DNA from: Streptococcus australis
GTDB taxonomy: Bacteria > Bacillota > Bacilli > Lactobacillales > Streptococcaceae
NCBI RefSeq assembly: GCF_015553625.1
Contig: NZ_JADNGY010000001.1
Coordinates: 62,001 to 126,000 of the forward strand
DNA: 64,000 bases
Direction of reading: 5' to 3'
Numbering within the stretch: position 1 is the stretch's first letter; each line of letters begins with the position of its first letter. Under the pieces are notes generated by a model. It ran no database searches. It was given only the letters and a program-made list of their open reading frames with translations, and was not told the DNA's origin. Below are positions 48,501 through 56,461 of this stretch, in pieces. The translations under genes and the position numbers were made by a program.

Positions 48501-48742
48501 AGCCAATCTTGGCCAAGAAGGACACTCCTACAGTTCTCCTTCCACAAAAAGAAACTGTAGCTGAAACTGGAGAAAGCGTGCAAGCCTTGACCTACCAGGT
48601 TGGACAAAGCTTCCAAGAAAATCCAGCCAAGGCACAATTGCCACAAACTGGAGATCACTCAAGTGGACACTTTATCCTTTCAAGCTTCTTGCTAGCCGTT
48701 AGCGGTGGATTCCTCCTCTTGAAAAAGAAAGAAGTTGAATAA
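45512..48742 (+). CDS. LPXTG-anchored M14 zinc carboxypeptidase
   Basis: A 1076-residue cell-wall protein. A signal peptide (about 1-33), a Ser/Thr/Pro/Glu-rich stalk (about 35-105) and a beta domain precede an M14 peptidase domain (about 230-560). Zinc ligands H325 and E328 are in NTHADEQPG, with H430 in YDIHGF and the catalytic Glu near 512 in HTIEIPESN. The C-terminus has LPQTG, a membrane segment and KKKEVE for sortase A. It should trim C-terminal residues of host or salivary peptides for nutrition. A cre site overlaps its promoter, and it ends in a strong terminator. Confidence 0.92.
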   Translation: MHSSYKKRLYTNALSLSTAVLLAFLAQGQVAADTVEPASPATPVESVLKPEETSTSPASSTEATNPAPATEATASPASTGESSPTASDTASPTAKVEAPVTERVANTEPTISLTDSPVYMSEKGTLTDTVKDQAQAAGKINWTLDDKPLEEWKTWDMETGTLSKDPFITVEENKNGNDLDLTFTVKELFGEDLSLRSPNNIRRTYRNYIGEHTLVGTSADLGLTIRKNLTFRPYKDFHTHEEMLASIEQTKAEAKTDRLVQLETLGKSAQGRDMKMGIVSKDQASIDHYLSSTNPKTLTKPSEMLAALKDKTLDYKLPVLVHNTHADEQPGIDIITGLFRTFATEDQVTFKTTDEAGNVKNVTLDIPTLLNKFIFLFDFTENPDGDALNLRALANGLDPNRDASYQTNPEVRTVIQMINKWNPIALYDIHGFVKEFLIEPATPPHDPNFEYDLMSKLMLENARHMGRAGVANSKYDSYIIPKLDWGDGWDDSFSGYTGVYAVYHGILGHTIEIPESNQESYYAGRNAVLGGIDFLNQDPDKLLEMRLNFYLRGLNKIEDPKAENELVGPNGEIVGRVKNGRPKFFPDYYVIPMSLDKDNDAQEAFNMIDYFKRNGVLVKELKEDTGSYKKGDLVIDMAQAKRGYANHILYKGSNESAWAAMYAELLVNFPDMKGFKAEPVFKDGLFAGKLGEVTTTRATRTSEIDPKAPYYVIANTSASAVQAVNKVISQGKSVYLTDDGYIVDRDTFASLLPNYAIYGEALYKVPNGPTLKPLKIYSPNYHYDWTGVDAPAHTSLVLEKLGFQIVDTPDEADVIVLENNRFDASIFGKKPTLVIGGEAMQKLEKLGVLAGFDAEKLKGGSDYEGLMKAIIDDQDPLTSGYKKNALFYSNSGNWIEKVPSNFKTLMSIASSDYYIAGWWPKNEVLANKVMAISGELLGQPLFVYAGNPTNRQHPVHFFRWVTNAIFGSKLATLTDYVPAKDPDQVVVPIHNQTTTQQPILAKKDTPTVLLPQKETVAETGESVQALTYQVGQSFQENPAKAQLPQTGDHSSGHFILSSFLLAVSGGFLLLKKKEVE

Positions 48743-48769
48743 GTTCCAGGTTTAGACTTGGACGACATG

Positions 48770-48801
48770 AAAAGAACCTTCGCAGACGCGAAGGTTCTTT
48801 T
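48770..48801. terminator. Bidirectional terminator
   Basis: AAAAGAACCTTCGC, loop AGAC, GCGAAGGTTCTTTT: a perfect 14-base stem between the convergent carboxypeptidase and dexB genes. Confidence 0.92.
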
Positions 48802-50469
48802 CTATTCTACTAATTCCAACACGATGGTTTGGTAAGGGGCCAATTCTAACACTTGGTCTCCTTCTTGGAATAGTCCCGTGACATTAGTTAAAATGACAGT
48901 TTCAATCGGAGCTGGCAAGTCCAAACTAGCTTGATGATTTTGAAAATTGCTGACAATTAAGAGACGCTTCTCCCCACGACGTTCGAAGGCGATGATGTTT
49001 TCACGATCCCGATAAGCTGGGATCATATCTCCAAACCGGATGGTATTTCCATAGAGAGGATGGCGATACAAGGCCGTCAGCTGACGATAATAATTCAAGA
49101 TGGAGTCTGGGTCCTTTTCCTGGTCTTCCACATTGATGGAATAATCCGGTTTGGGACTGATCAACCAAGCTGGTCCATCGCTAAAGCCCAGACCTGGCTC
49201 TGCTGTCCACTGCATCGGCGTCCGCGCATTGTCTCGGCTGTAGTTGGCAATCGCCGCCAAGGCTTCTTCCTCGCTCAGACCGGCCTCTTTAGCCACATGG
49301 TAGCCATTGATCGTCGCGATATCATCAAAATCCTCCACTGATTCAAAGACTTGGTTTTCCATCCCAATTTCTTGACCTTGATAGATAAAAGGAATTCCCT
49401 TGCGCAACACTTGAATGGTTCCTAGGGCTTTTTTACTGGTATCGTTTACAGGACCTTCTGCGATATAGTGGGACACACCACGAGGCTCATCATGATTTTC
49501 AATGATGGTTGAGAGGACCCCAATGCTATCCGCGCGCTCATGCGCTTGAAAAATACTTTCCTTAAGTTCATCTGCTGTTGGAAGAGTATGGTCAAACCAG
49601 CCCTTTCCTTCCTGACCTAGCATGGTTTGCTTGAAGTCAAAAATCGAAGAAAAGACACCATCTTTTCCGATAAAGAAATGCAATTCTTCGTCGGTTTCAT
49701 TGAAAACTTCCCCTACAGTGAAGGCATTGTACTTAGCAAAGGTTCGCTCCTTTAACTCTTGCAAGAAGGGTTCAATCGGTTGGGCATTCACCAATGATTC
49801 CGGTACTGGGACCAAGCCATTGGCACGATCTGATGGAAGCGAACGCCATTCCAGATCCTTTTTGATATTGATAATGGCATCGATCCGAAAGCCCGCAATC
49901 CCCTTGTCCAACCACCAATTGATCATGGTGTAAATTTCTTCGCGCAGGACAGGATTTTGCCAATTGAGGTCTGGCTGATCCTTATGGAAAGAATGGAGAT
50001 AGTATTTGTTAGTGCCAGGTACCGGTTCCCAGACACTGCCTCCAAAATAACTTTCCCAGTTGTTGGGTTCCTTGTCACTTTCGATAAAATAAAAGTAATC
50101 CGCATAAGGGCCATCAGGATCCGCTAAAGCTTTTTGGAACCACTCGTGATGGCTGGAGCAGTGGTTGACCACCAAGTCCATAATAATGGAAATGCCACGC
50201 TTCTTGCCTTCCGCAATCAACTCTTCCATGTCTTCCATAGTCCCAAAGATGGGATCAATGGCATAGTAGTCTGAAATATCATAGCCCTGATCAATAAAAG
50301 GACTCTTGTAAATAGGGGATAGCCAGAGAATATCGATTCCAAGTTTTTCAAGATAATCTAGCTTTTGAGTAATTCCTTTCAGGTCCCCAATCCCGTCGCC
50401 ATTGCTGTCCTTAAAGCTTTTCGGGTAGATCTGGTAAGCGACTTTTCCCTTCCACCAATCTTTTTCCAT
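48802..50469 (-). CDS. dexB: Glucan 1,6-alpha-glucosidase, GH13
   Basis: A 555-residue GH13 enzyme of the oligo-1,6-glucosidase/DexB type. Conserved regions are DLVVNHCSSHH (about 98-108), nucleophile D197 in GFRIDAI, acid/base E254 in TVGEVF and IENHDEPR. DexB releases glucose from isomalto-oligosaccharides imported by the Msm system. There is no signal peptide, so it is intracellular. It lies 64 bases after msmK in the same direction; their products act in one pathway of alpha-glucoside use. Confidence 0.92.
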   Translation of the reverse strand: MEKDWWKGKVAYQIYPKSFKDSNGDGIGDLKGITQKLDYLEKLGIDILWLSPIYKSPFIDQGYDISDYYAIDPIFGTMEDMEELIAEGKKRGISIIMDLVVNHCSSHHEWFQKALADPDGPYADYFYFIESDKEPNNWESYFGGSVWEPVPGTNKYYLHSFHKDQPDLNWQNPVLREEIYTMINWWLDKGIAGFRIDAIINIKKDLEWRSLPSDRANGLVPVPESLVNAQPIEPFLQELKERTFAKYNAFTVGEVFNETDEELHFFIGKDGVFSSIFDFKQTMLGQEGKGWFDHTLPTADELKESIFQAHERADSIGVLSTIIENHDEPRGVSHYIAEGPVNDTSKKALGTIQVLRKGIPFIYQGQEIGMENQVFESVEDFDDIATINGYHVAKEAGLSEEEALAAIANYSRDNARTPMQWTAEPGLGFSDGPAWLISPKPDYSINVEDQEKDPDSILNYYRQLTALYRHPLYGNTIRFGDMIPAYRDRENIIAFERRGEKRLLIVSNFQNHQASLDLPAPIETVILTNVTGLFQEGDQVLELAPYQTIVLELVE

Positions 50470-50488
50470 TTCTTGTCTCCTTTAATAA

Positions 50489-50521
50489 ATAGAAGGCCAA
50501 GACATGCGTCTCAGCCTCTAT
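50489..50521 (-). other. Hairpin between msmK and dexB
   Basis: ATAGA-GGC-GAC pairs with GTC-GCC-TCTAT around a 4-base loop with small bulges. On the minus strand it is followed by TTTATT rather than a full T-run, so it may attenuate dexB or mark an mRNA processing point. Confidence 0.45.
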
Positions 50522-50533
50522 ATTATTCAAATT

Positions 50534-51664
50534 TTAGTATACTGTTTTTTCAGTTTCTTTATCGAAGAAGTGAGCTTTGTTCAAGTCAAATCCAAGTTCG
50601 ATAGTTGCACCTGTTTCATGGTAGTCACGCGCATCCACTTTAGCGATGAATTCGTTGTCACCAACTTGGCAGTACAAGTGAGATTCAGAACCAAGCAACT
50701 CAGATACAGAGATGGTTGCTTTTACTACTGATTCTGGGAATGTTTCAAGGAAAGCAGCCTCTGTATTCACATCTTCTGGACGGATACCAAAGATCAATTC
50801 TTTGCCTTCATAGCCTTTTTCACGAAGAACTTTCAAAGCACCTTCTGGAACTTTCAAATTCAAACCGTTAGCAACGATGTAGCCATTTTCCAATTTCACG
50901 TTAATGAAGTTCATCGCTGGGCTTCCGATGAATCCAGCTACGAATTTGTTCACTGGGTTTTTGTACACTTCTTGCGGAGAACCAATTTGTTCAACACGTC
51001 CAATTGTACCAGTACCAGCAGGGTTCTTAGTTGCTGACATGATAACGATACGGTCTGCCAATGTCATCGCTTCTGTTTGGTCGTGAGTTACGTAGATAGT
51101 TGTAGCTCCGATACGACGGTGGATTTTAGCGATTTCAGCACGCATGGATACACGCAATTTGGCATCTAAGTTTGACAAAGGTTCGTCCATCAAGAACACT
51201 TTTGCATCACGGACAATGGCACGACCCATAGCCACACGTTGACGTTGACCACCAGAAAGGTCAGCTGGTTTACGATCCAAGAATTCTTTCAAGCCAAGGA
51301 TTTCTGCTGCTTCTTGTACACGTTTGTCGATATCTTCCTTGCTGTATTTACGCAATTTCAAACCAAAGGCCATGTTGTCATAAACAGTCATGTGTGGGTA
51401 AAGAGCGTAGTTTTGGAATACCATGGCGATATCACGGTCTTTCGGTGCCACGTTGTTTACAACAGTACCATCGATCGAACATTCACCTTCTGTGATGTCT
51501 TCAAGACCAGCGATCATACGAAGAGTTGTTGATTTACCACATCCTGAAGGACCTACGAAAACGATAAACTCTTTGTCTTTGATGTCCAAGTTGAAGTCTT
51601 CAACTGAATAGTGTTCGCTGTTTGGATATTTTTTGTAAATATTTTTGAGATTTAATTCTACCAT
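50534..51664 (-). CDS. msmK: Multiple-sugar ABC transporter ATPase
   Basis: A 376-residue MalK/UgpC-type ATPase. Walker A GPSGCGKST (about 38-46), signature LSGGQRQRVA (about 133), Walker B VFLMDEPLSNLDAKL and the switch His in YVTHDQ are intact. The C-terminal OB-fold regulatory domain (about 240-376) is full length. In streptococci MsmK energises several sugar importers (raffinose, maltodextrin, sialic acid); no permease is adjacent here, as usual for a shared ATPase. A cre-like site overlaps its promoter. Confidence 0.93.
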   Translation of the reverse strand: MVELNLKNIYKKYPNSEHYSVEDFNLDIKDKEFIVFVGPSGCGKSTTLRMIAGLEDITEGECSIDGTVVNNVAPKDRDIAMVFQNYALYPHMTVYDNMAFGLKLRKYSKEDIDKRVQEAAEILGLKEFLDRKPADLSGGQRQRVAMGRAIVRDAKVFLMDEPLSNLDAKLRVSMRAEIAKIHRRIGATTIYVTHDQTEAMTLADRIVIMSATKNPAGTGTIGRVEQIGSPQEVYKNPVNKFVAGFIGSPAMNFINVKLENGYIVANGLNLKVPEGALKVLREKGYEGKELIFGIRPEDVNTEAAFLETFPESVVKATISVSELLGSESHLYCQVGDNEFIAKVDARDYHETGATIELGFDLNKAHFFDKETEKTVY

Positions 51665-51688
51665 GATGGTACTCCTTTGATTTTTATA

Positions 51689-51717
51689 ATTCTATTGTAA
51701 ATGAAAACGTTTTACAA
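51689..51717 (-). promoter_or_regulatory. msmK promoter with overlapping cre-like site
   Basis: On the minus strand TTGTAA (51717-51712), 17 bases, TAGAAT (51694-51689). TGAAAACGTTTTACA (51702-51716, plus strand) is a near-cre palindrome with one extra base, overlapping the -35 box. Confidence 0.6.
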
Positions 51718-51787
51718 AGCTATGGCAAGTCTCACAAAAAAGAAAAAGAGTTTTGTGCAAGTTGCACAAAACCCACTATTTATTCCG

Positions 51788-52648
51788 TTACATCACATCC
51801 TGTAGAACCAAATGGTAACAAAGAGCTAGATCTGTCAGGTTTTTCAGTTGGAGACCTGTTAGCTCTTCCCATTTGTCCATCTTGTATTGAAGGGAATTCC
51901 GATGGAGATAGAGTTGCTGAGCCGCCTTGGTCACAACTGCCCCGTTGTCCCACAGTGCAACAATGATATCCTGCAACTGGTCTTGACTCCCGATCAACTG
52001 ATGCAAGCGTTCTTTGATAGGATGGAGATCCAAATCTGCCTGCTCGATTCCCCACAGGTAGAGTTGAGAAAAGCGGTAGACGCCTTGGTGCCCTTCTCGG
52101 ATCCAGGCTCTAAAGGCTGCCCATTCTGCTCGGATGACAGAAGACACTTTTCCATCTTTTGACTCTGTCCATACCTGCCCGACCATAATGGATAAGCGAA
52201 TATTAAAGTCATACTCCATGGCAAAGACAGTATCTTTTAAGATATCAGCCACAGTTAGCGACTGCTCTTGATCCAGAATGAGTACATAATCTTGTCCACT
52301 CAGTTGCAAGGTTGCTCGAAAATTGGGCAAGAGCGTCTGCATCATCTCTAGCCAGGAAGAAATACCTTCTGCTGTCGAATGTGAGAGGTGACAATAGACG
52401 AGTTGCATCTTTTTGATGACTTGAGGGGCTTCCCCTTTCCCATCAATCAGGTATTGGTACCAAGGATTGGGAGTAAGATCTTCCTCACTAGCCAACCAGG
52501 CAATCAAATGTTTTTCTCTCTCGGTTAGCTCTTCTTCCTTCAATTGCAACCATTGCTGGGCCTGTAGGGGAATGGCCACAAAACCCTCTGGTGGATTGGG
52601 GTGATCCGTCACCTCTGCCTGAGGGAACCACTCTCTGATATCTTTCAC
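51788..52648 (-). CDS. PucR/CdaR-type transcriptional regulator
   Basis: A 286-residue protein. The C-terminal HTH (about 225-280) has the PucR pattern NGAVVTKAAQQLYLHRNSLQYKMDKWEELTGL. The N-terminal 210 residues are a GGDEF-like/unknown sensory region with no clear motif. A GTG start at 52648 is preferred: AAGGA lies 8 bases upstream and the GTG overlaps the mrnC stop (TAGTG), giving translational coupling. It lies upstream of msmK, so control of msmK or sugar uptake is a reasonable guess. Confidence 0.75.
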   Translation of the reverse strand: MKDIREWFPQAEVTDHPNPPEGFVAIPLQAQQWLQLKEEELTEREKHLIAWLASEEDLTPNPWYQYLIDGKGEAPQVIKKMQLVYCHLSHSTAEGISSWLEMMQTLLPNFRATLQLSGQDYVLILDQEQSLTVADILKDTVFAMEYDFNIRLSIMVGQVWTESKDGKVSSVIRAEWAAFRAWIREGHQGVYRFSQLYLWGIEQADLDLHPIKERLHQLIGSQDQLQDIIVALWDNGAVVTKAAQQLYLHRNSLQYKMDKWEELTGLQLKNLTDLALCYHLVLQDVM

Positions 52649-53043
52649 TACTTTGTTCCTTCTTCCACTTTTTGAATACACCAAGCCACCAATTCCTCTA
52701 AGCGGTTGATTTCATCTGTCAAGTGCAAGTAACCCATGACCGCTTCAAAACCTGTCGACATACGATAGGTTACGACGTCGGCATTTTTTGCCTTGGTGTG
52801 ACTATTGGTATTACGGCCTCGCTTATAGATTTCAACTTCTTTCTCTGTCAAAACATCTTCCTCAAGCATGGTCGCAATCAGATTAGCTTGCGCCTTGGCA
52901 GAGACATACCTAGTCGCAGTCTGGTGGAGTTTGTTAGGCTTGGTCATCCCTTGCAAAATCAAATGCTTACGGATATACATAGAATAAACCGCATCTCCCT
53001 CAAAGGCTAGGGCAATCCCATTAATCAGATTGACATCAATCAC
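52648..53043 (-). CDS. mrnC: Mini-ribonuclease III
   Basis: A 131-residue RNase III catalytic domain without a dsRNA-binding domain. The start [25 protein letters not shown] carries the first acidic residues, and [16 protein letters not shown] the second block. It matures the 3' and 5' ends of 23S rRNA in Firmicutes. A GTG start at 53043 overlaps the end of cysS by 8 bases, the conserved cysS-mrnC arrangement. Confidence 0.92.
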   Translation of the reverse strand: MIDVNLINGIALAFEGDAVYSMYIRKHLILQGMTKPNKLHQTATRYVSAKAQANLIATMLEEDVLTEKEVEIYKRGRNTNSHTKAKNADVVTYRMSTGFEAVMGYLHLTDEINRLEELVAWCIQKVEEGTK

Positions 53044-54379
53044 GTGTCCACCTTACACCTTCTTTTGTATCCAAAAGCTTGATCCCTTGCGCAGCCAATT
53101 CATCGCGAATTTCATCTGCTCGCGCAAAATCTTTCTTAGCCCGCGCTTCTTGGCGTTCAGCAATCAAGGCTTCAATATCCGCATCCAAGACTTCTTCGAC
53201 AAAGACCACTCCAAAGACTTCTAACATCTTTGCCAAGGCCTCCTTGACATCTTGGTTGTAATGTCCTGAGTTGATCCATTTGGCCAATTCAAAGACGACG
53301 GTGATTCCGTTTGCCGCATTGATATCTTCATCCATAGCCGCTACAAACTTGTCCACAAAGCTTTGCAAGTCTGCTGGATCCACTTCTCCTGTGAAAGGTT
53401 GCTCGTAGGTATTTTTCAAATACTTGAGGTTGGTTTCCGCATCGCGCACAGCTTTTTCTGTGAAGTTGATGGGCTTGCGGTAGTGCTGGGTCGCAAAGAA
53501 GAAACGAAGCACTTGGCCATCGATGGTCTTGAGAGCATCATGCACAGTGATAAAGTTGCCCAAGGACTTGGACATCTTGACATTGTCAATATTGACAAAG
53601 CCATTGTGCATCCAGTAATTGGCAAAGGTCTTGCCTGTTTTAGCCTCTGACTGAGCGATTTCATTGGTATGGTGCGGGAATTCGAGATCGGCTCCACCCC
53701 CATGAATATCAATGGTATCGCCTAAAATCCCCGTTGACATGACCGAACATTCGATGTGCCATCCCGGACGACCAGGCCCCCAAGGGCTTTCCCAAGAAAC
53801 TTCACCTGGCTTGGCAGCTTTCCAAAGGGCAAAGTCGACAGGATTTTCCTTGCGAGCCGTCTCTTCGTCTGTCCGACCTGAAGCACCTAGCTCCAAGTCT
53901 TCTAGAGTTTTATTAGCCAATTTGGCGTAGTTGTGGGATTTTTCCACACGGAAATAAACATCCCCTTGACTCTCGTAGGCATAGCCTTTTTCGATCAAGT
54001 CGGTGACAAAACGAATAATATCATCCATAAACTCAACCACACGAGGGTGACGGGTAGCAGGCTTGACCCCCAGAGCCGTCACATCCTCACGAAAAGCCGC
54101 TATGTACTTGTCTGCCACTTCCTGAGGCGTAATGCCTTCTTCCTTGGCACGGTTGATGATCTTATCATCCACATCTGTAAAGTTGGAAATGTAGGTAACT
54201 TCGTAGCCACGATACTCAAAGTAGCGACGAATGGTGTCAAAGGCTACCGTTGAACGGGCATTCCCCACGTGGATATAGTTGTAAACCGTTGGCCCACAAA
54301 CATACATGCGGACCTTTCCTTCCTCGATGGGGACAAATTCTCGCAAGCTGCGGGTCATGGTGTCGTAAATTTTAATCAT
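53036..54379 (-). CDS. cysS: Cysteinyl-tRNA synthetase
   Basis: A 447-residue class I synthetase. The HIGH motif is HVGN at 37-40, preceded by the zinc ligand C28 in [17 protein letters not shown] (about 265) is the second signature. Zinc ligands continue in [10 protein letters not shown] and HHTNE. The ATG at 54379 has GGGAG 8 bases upstream; a GTG at 54388 is rejected. It lies between the reductase-like gene and mrnC, co-directional with cysE, whose product makes the cysteine precursor. Confidence 0.96.
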   Translation of the reverse strand: MIKIYDTMTRSLREFVPIEEGKVRMYVCGPTVYNYIHVGNARSTVAFDTIRRYFEYRGYEVTYISNFTDVDDKIINRAKEEGITPQEVADKYIAAFREDVTALGVKPATRHPRVVEFMDDIIRFVTDLIEKGYAYESQGDVYFRVEKSHNYAKLANKTLEDLELGASGRTDEETARKENPVDFALWKAAKPGEVSWESPWGPGRPGWHIECSVMSTGILGDTIDIHGGGADLEFPHHTNEIAQSEAKTGKTFANYWMHNGFVNIDNVKMSKSLGNFITVHDALKTIDGQVLRFFFATQHYRKPINFTEKAVRDAETNLKYLKNTYEQPFTGEVDPADLQSFVDKFVAAMDEDINAANGITVVFELAKWINSGHYNQDVKEALAKMLEVFGVVFVEEVLDADIEALIAERQEARAKKDFARADEIRDELAAQGIKLLDTKEGVRWTRD

Positions 54380-54396
54380 GCGGTCCACTCCCTTCT

Positions 54397-54918
54397 CTAT
54401 TTCTGACTTTTTCGGCTGAAAACCAGCTCTGCAAAAGGACCAAATTGTCTGAGGCTATCCAGTTGGTAAAAGCGCTGCCCTTCCTCTTGGGTAAAGAGGG
54501 GAACCCCCTTTCCTAGGATAAGGGGCGCTATCTGAATAATGAGGTGGTCGAAAAGATCCGCATCCAAGAGCGGTCCTACCAAGGAATTACCACCAATCAC
54601 AAAGACATTTTTGCCTTTGTCAATCTGGTGAACAAAGTCCACCACATCCCCAGCTACTGGCTGGTAATTGCTGACAGGCAGATGCCTATCATGCGTAAAG
54701 ACATAGTTTTCCGTAGCTTGATAAAAACTTTCTACATCTTGCAAATCTTGGATTTCCTCAAAGGTCCGCTTGCCCATGATGGTGATATCCATTTGCCTGT
54801 AAAAGTCATCATAGCCTGTATCCTCTACAGAACCAAGCTGATGCAGCCAGTCTATCCTGTGCTGGCTGTCTGCCAAGTAGCCATCCATGGTGATACAGCC
54901 GTAAAAATATACTGCCAT
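54397..54918 (-). CDS. Dihydrofolate reductase/RibD C-terminal-fold protein
   Basis: A 173-residue protein of the RibD_C/DHFR-like fold. VYFYGCITMDGYLAD at the N-terminus, TIMGKRTFEEI near 50 and VFVIGGNSLVGPLL near 118 are the nucleotide-binding blocks. It is probably an NADPH-dependent reductase, but the substrate is unknown and it is not the housekeeping FolA. It lies 17 bases upstream of cysS. Confidence 0.8.
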   Translation of the reverse strand: MAVYFYGCITMDGYLADSQHRIDWLHQLGSVEDTGYDDFYRQMDITIMGKRTFEEIQDLQDVESFYQATENYVFTHDRHLPVSNYQPVAGDVVDFVHQIDKGKNVFVIGGNSLVGPLLDADLFDHLIIQIAPLILGKGVPLFTQEEGQRFYQLDSLRQFGPFAELVFSRKSQK

Positions 54919-54940
54919 TCTTGTAGTTTCCTTTCCAGTT

Positions 54941-55807
54941 CTACACTTTTGGTTTCAGATAAACCACCTGGGTCTGTTTGACAAAGCCAATCTTTTCATA
55001 CAAGCGTTTAGCACCTAGGTTGCTGTCTTCTACGGCAATCTGAAATGCCTTGTCATTTTGCTCAATCAGTTGGTTGATAAGGGATTTTGCTAGATAAGTT
55101 CCATAGCCTTTTCCACGTTCAAGCTCAGCTATTGCTAAACAATAGAGGTAATTCGTATTACTCGATAAATCAACTGTACAAGTCCCAATAACCTGACCGT
55201 TTTTTAACAAAATATACAGGCGACTTTCTGGATCCTTCAGAGCTTTAGCGACATATCTATCCACAACTTCTTTAGATTCATGTTCCTCTGAAAATGCCTG
55301 AAATTTTAACTGACTAATTTGATCCTGATGGGAACGATCTGCTAACAAAACGTCCAGATTGGAAACAGTTGCTAACGGATAAGATCTTCTATCCTTACCT
55401 AACCAGGTTTCTGTCTCTTCATCCTCGACCAGTCCCCAGTTGCTGGCAAACTCAGGATGCTTCTCTAGAAAAACACGCTCTGTCTGAAAAGTCACAGATT
55501 CAATTGGATAAGATGCCGTTTCTTTCTCAAAACTTCTATACAAAGCCCGCGCAATGCCTTGACGACGATGATTGGGGTGGACCAGGATCGCTACTTCCAC
55601 ATCTTGGTCATCTGCATAGACGGTTAAGAGGCCAACAAGTTCACCTTTTTCATAATAAAGGAAAAAGGCAGGCATATCGGGGTCAAAATTGAGCATATTG
55701 GAGAGATAGGGATCACGATAAGTTCCGTCATACTTCTGACAGACTGCAATAAGGGCCTTGACTTCCAATAGTTGGTGGTCAGTCAATGTATGGGTTGCTT
55801 GAATCAC
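54941..55807 (-). CDS. GNAT-family N-acetyltransferase (two-domain)
   Basis: A 288-residue protein with two GNAT folds. Acetyl-CoA loops are HPNHRRQGIARAL near 78-90 and ELERGKGYGTYLAKSL near 228-243; the second is closer to consensus. The substrate is unknown. The start is GTG at 55807 with AAGGAG 8 bases upstream. It lies 12 bases after cysE and in the same run as pnp and cysS, an order I also recall from pneumococcus. Confidence 0.85.
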   Translation of the reverse strand: MIQATHTLTDHQLLEVKALIAVCQKYDGTYRDPYLSNMLNFDPDMPAFFLYYEKGELVGLLTVYADDQDVEVAILVHPNHRRQGIARALYRSFEKETASYPIESVTFQTERVFLEKHPEFASNWGLVEDEETETWLGKDRRSYPLATVSNLDVLLADRSHQDQISQLKFQAFSEEHESKEVVDRYVAKALKDPESRLYILLKNGQVIGTCTVDLSSNTNYLYCLAIAELERGKGYGTYLAKSLINQLIEQNDKAFQIAVEDSNLGAKRLYEKIGFVKQTQVVYLKPKV

Positions 55808-55819
55808 GTAGCTATCTCC

Positions 55820-56437
55820 TTACAAGCTCGAAGAACGATGACTGGCTTCCTTGGCGTGTTCCATCTTATTCACGTAGTATTCGCGCTTTTCTTCTTCTTG
55901 GTGAATGATTGGCTCATCCTTCTTACCGTGAACACGAACAATCTTGGCAGGGACTCCGACAACGGTCACATCGCTCGGTACATCCGATACAACGACGGCT
56001 CCAGCCCCTACTTTGGCCTTGGCCCCAATCTCAATCGGGCCGATGACCTGAGCATGAGCGGAGACCAAAGCTCCCTCACGAACCGTTGGATGGCGCTTCC
56101 CTGTATCCTTTCCAGTTCCACCGAGCGTCACCCCATGGTAGAGCATGACGCCTTTTTCAACAACGGCTGTCTCACCAATAACGAGACCTGCCCCGTGGTC
56201 GATAAAAACTCCCGAAGCAATGGTCGCACCTGGATGGATTTCAATCTGAGTCCAAAAACGCCAGAACTGGCTATGCATGCGAGCTAGGAGTTTAAAGCCA
56301 TGGTTCCACAAAAAGTGAGAAACACGGTGAGCAGCCAATGCTTTAACCCCTGGATAGGTCAAGAGGACCTCCAACGAGGTACGTGCTGCTGGGTCATTTT
56401 CTTTTACAATATCAATGGTTTCACGCCACCATCCCAT
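55820..56437 (-). CDS. cysE: Serine O-acetyltransferase
   Basis: A 205-residue enzyme making O-acetylserine, the cysteine precursor. A short N-terminal helical part (about 1-60) is followed by left-handed beta-helix hexapeptide repeats (about 65-165). The active-site sequences IDHGAGLVIGETAVV and HGVTLGGTGKDTGKRHPTV are present. The C-terminal tail (about 170-205) is charged and longer than usual. AAGGAG precedes the ATG; it lies 24 bases after pnp. Confidence 0.94.
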   Translation of the reverse strand: MGWWRETIDIVKENDPAARTSLEVLLTYPGVKALAAHRVSHFLWNHGFKLLARMHSQFWRFWTQIEIHPGATIASGVFIDHGAGLVIGETAVVEKGVMLYHGVTLGGTGKDTGKRHPTVREGALVSAHAQVIGPIEIGAKAKVGAGAVVVSDVPSDVTVVGVPAKIVRVHGKKDEPIIHQEEEKREYYVNKMEHAKEASHRSSSL

Positions 56438-56461
56438 ACCGTGCTCCTTTCTTTTGATTGC

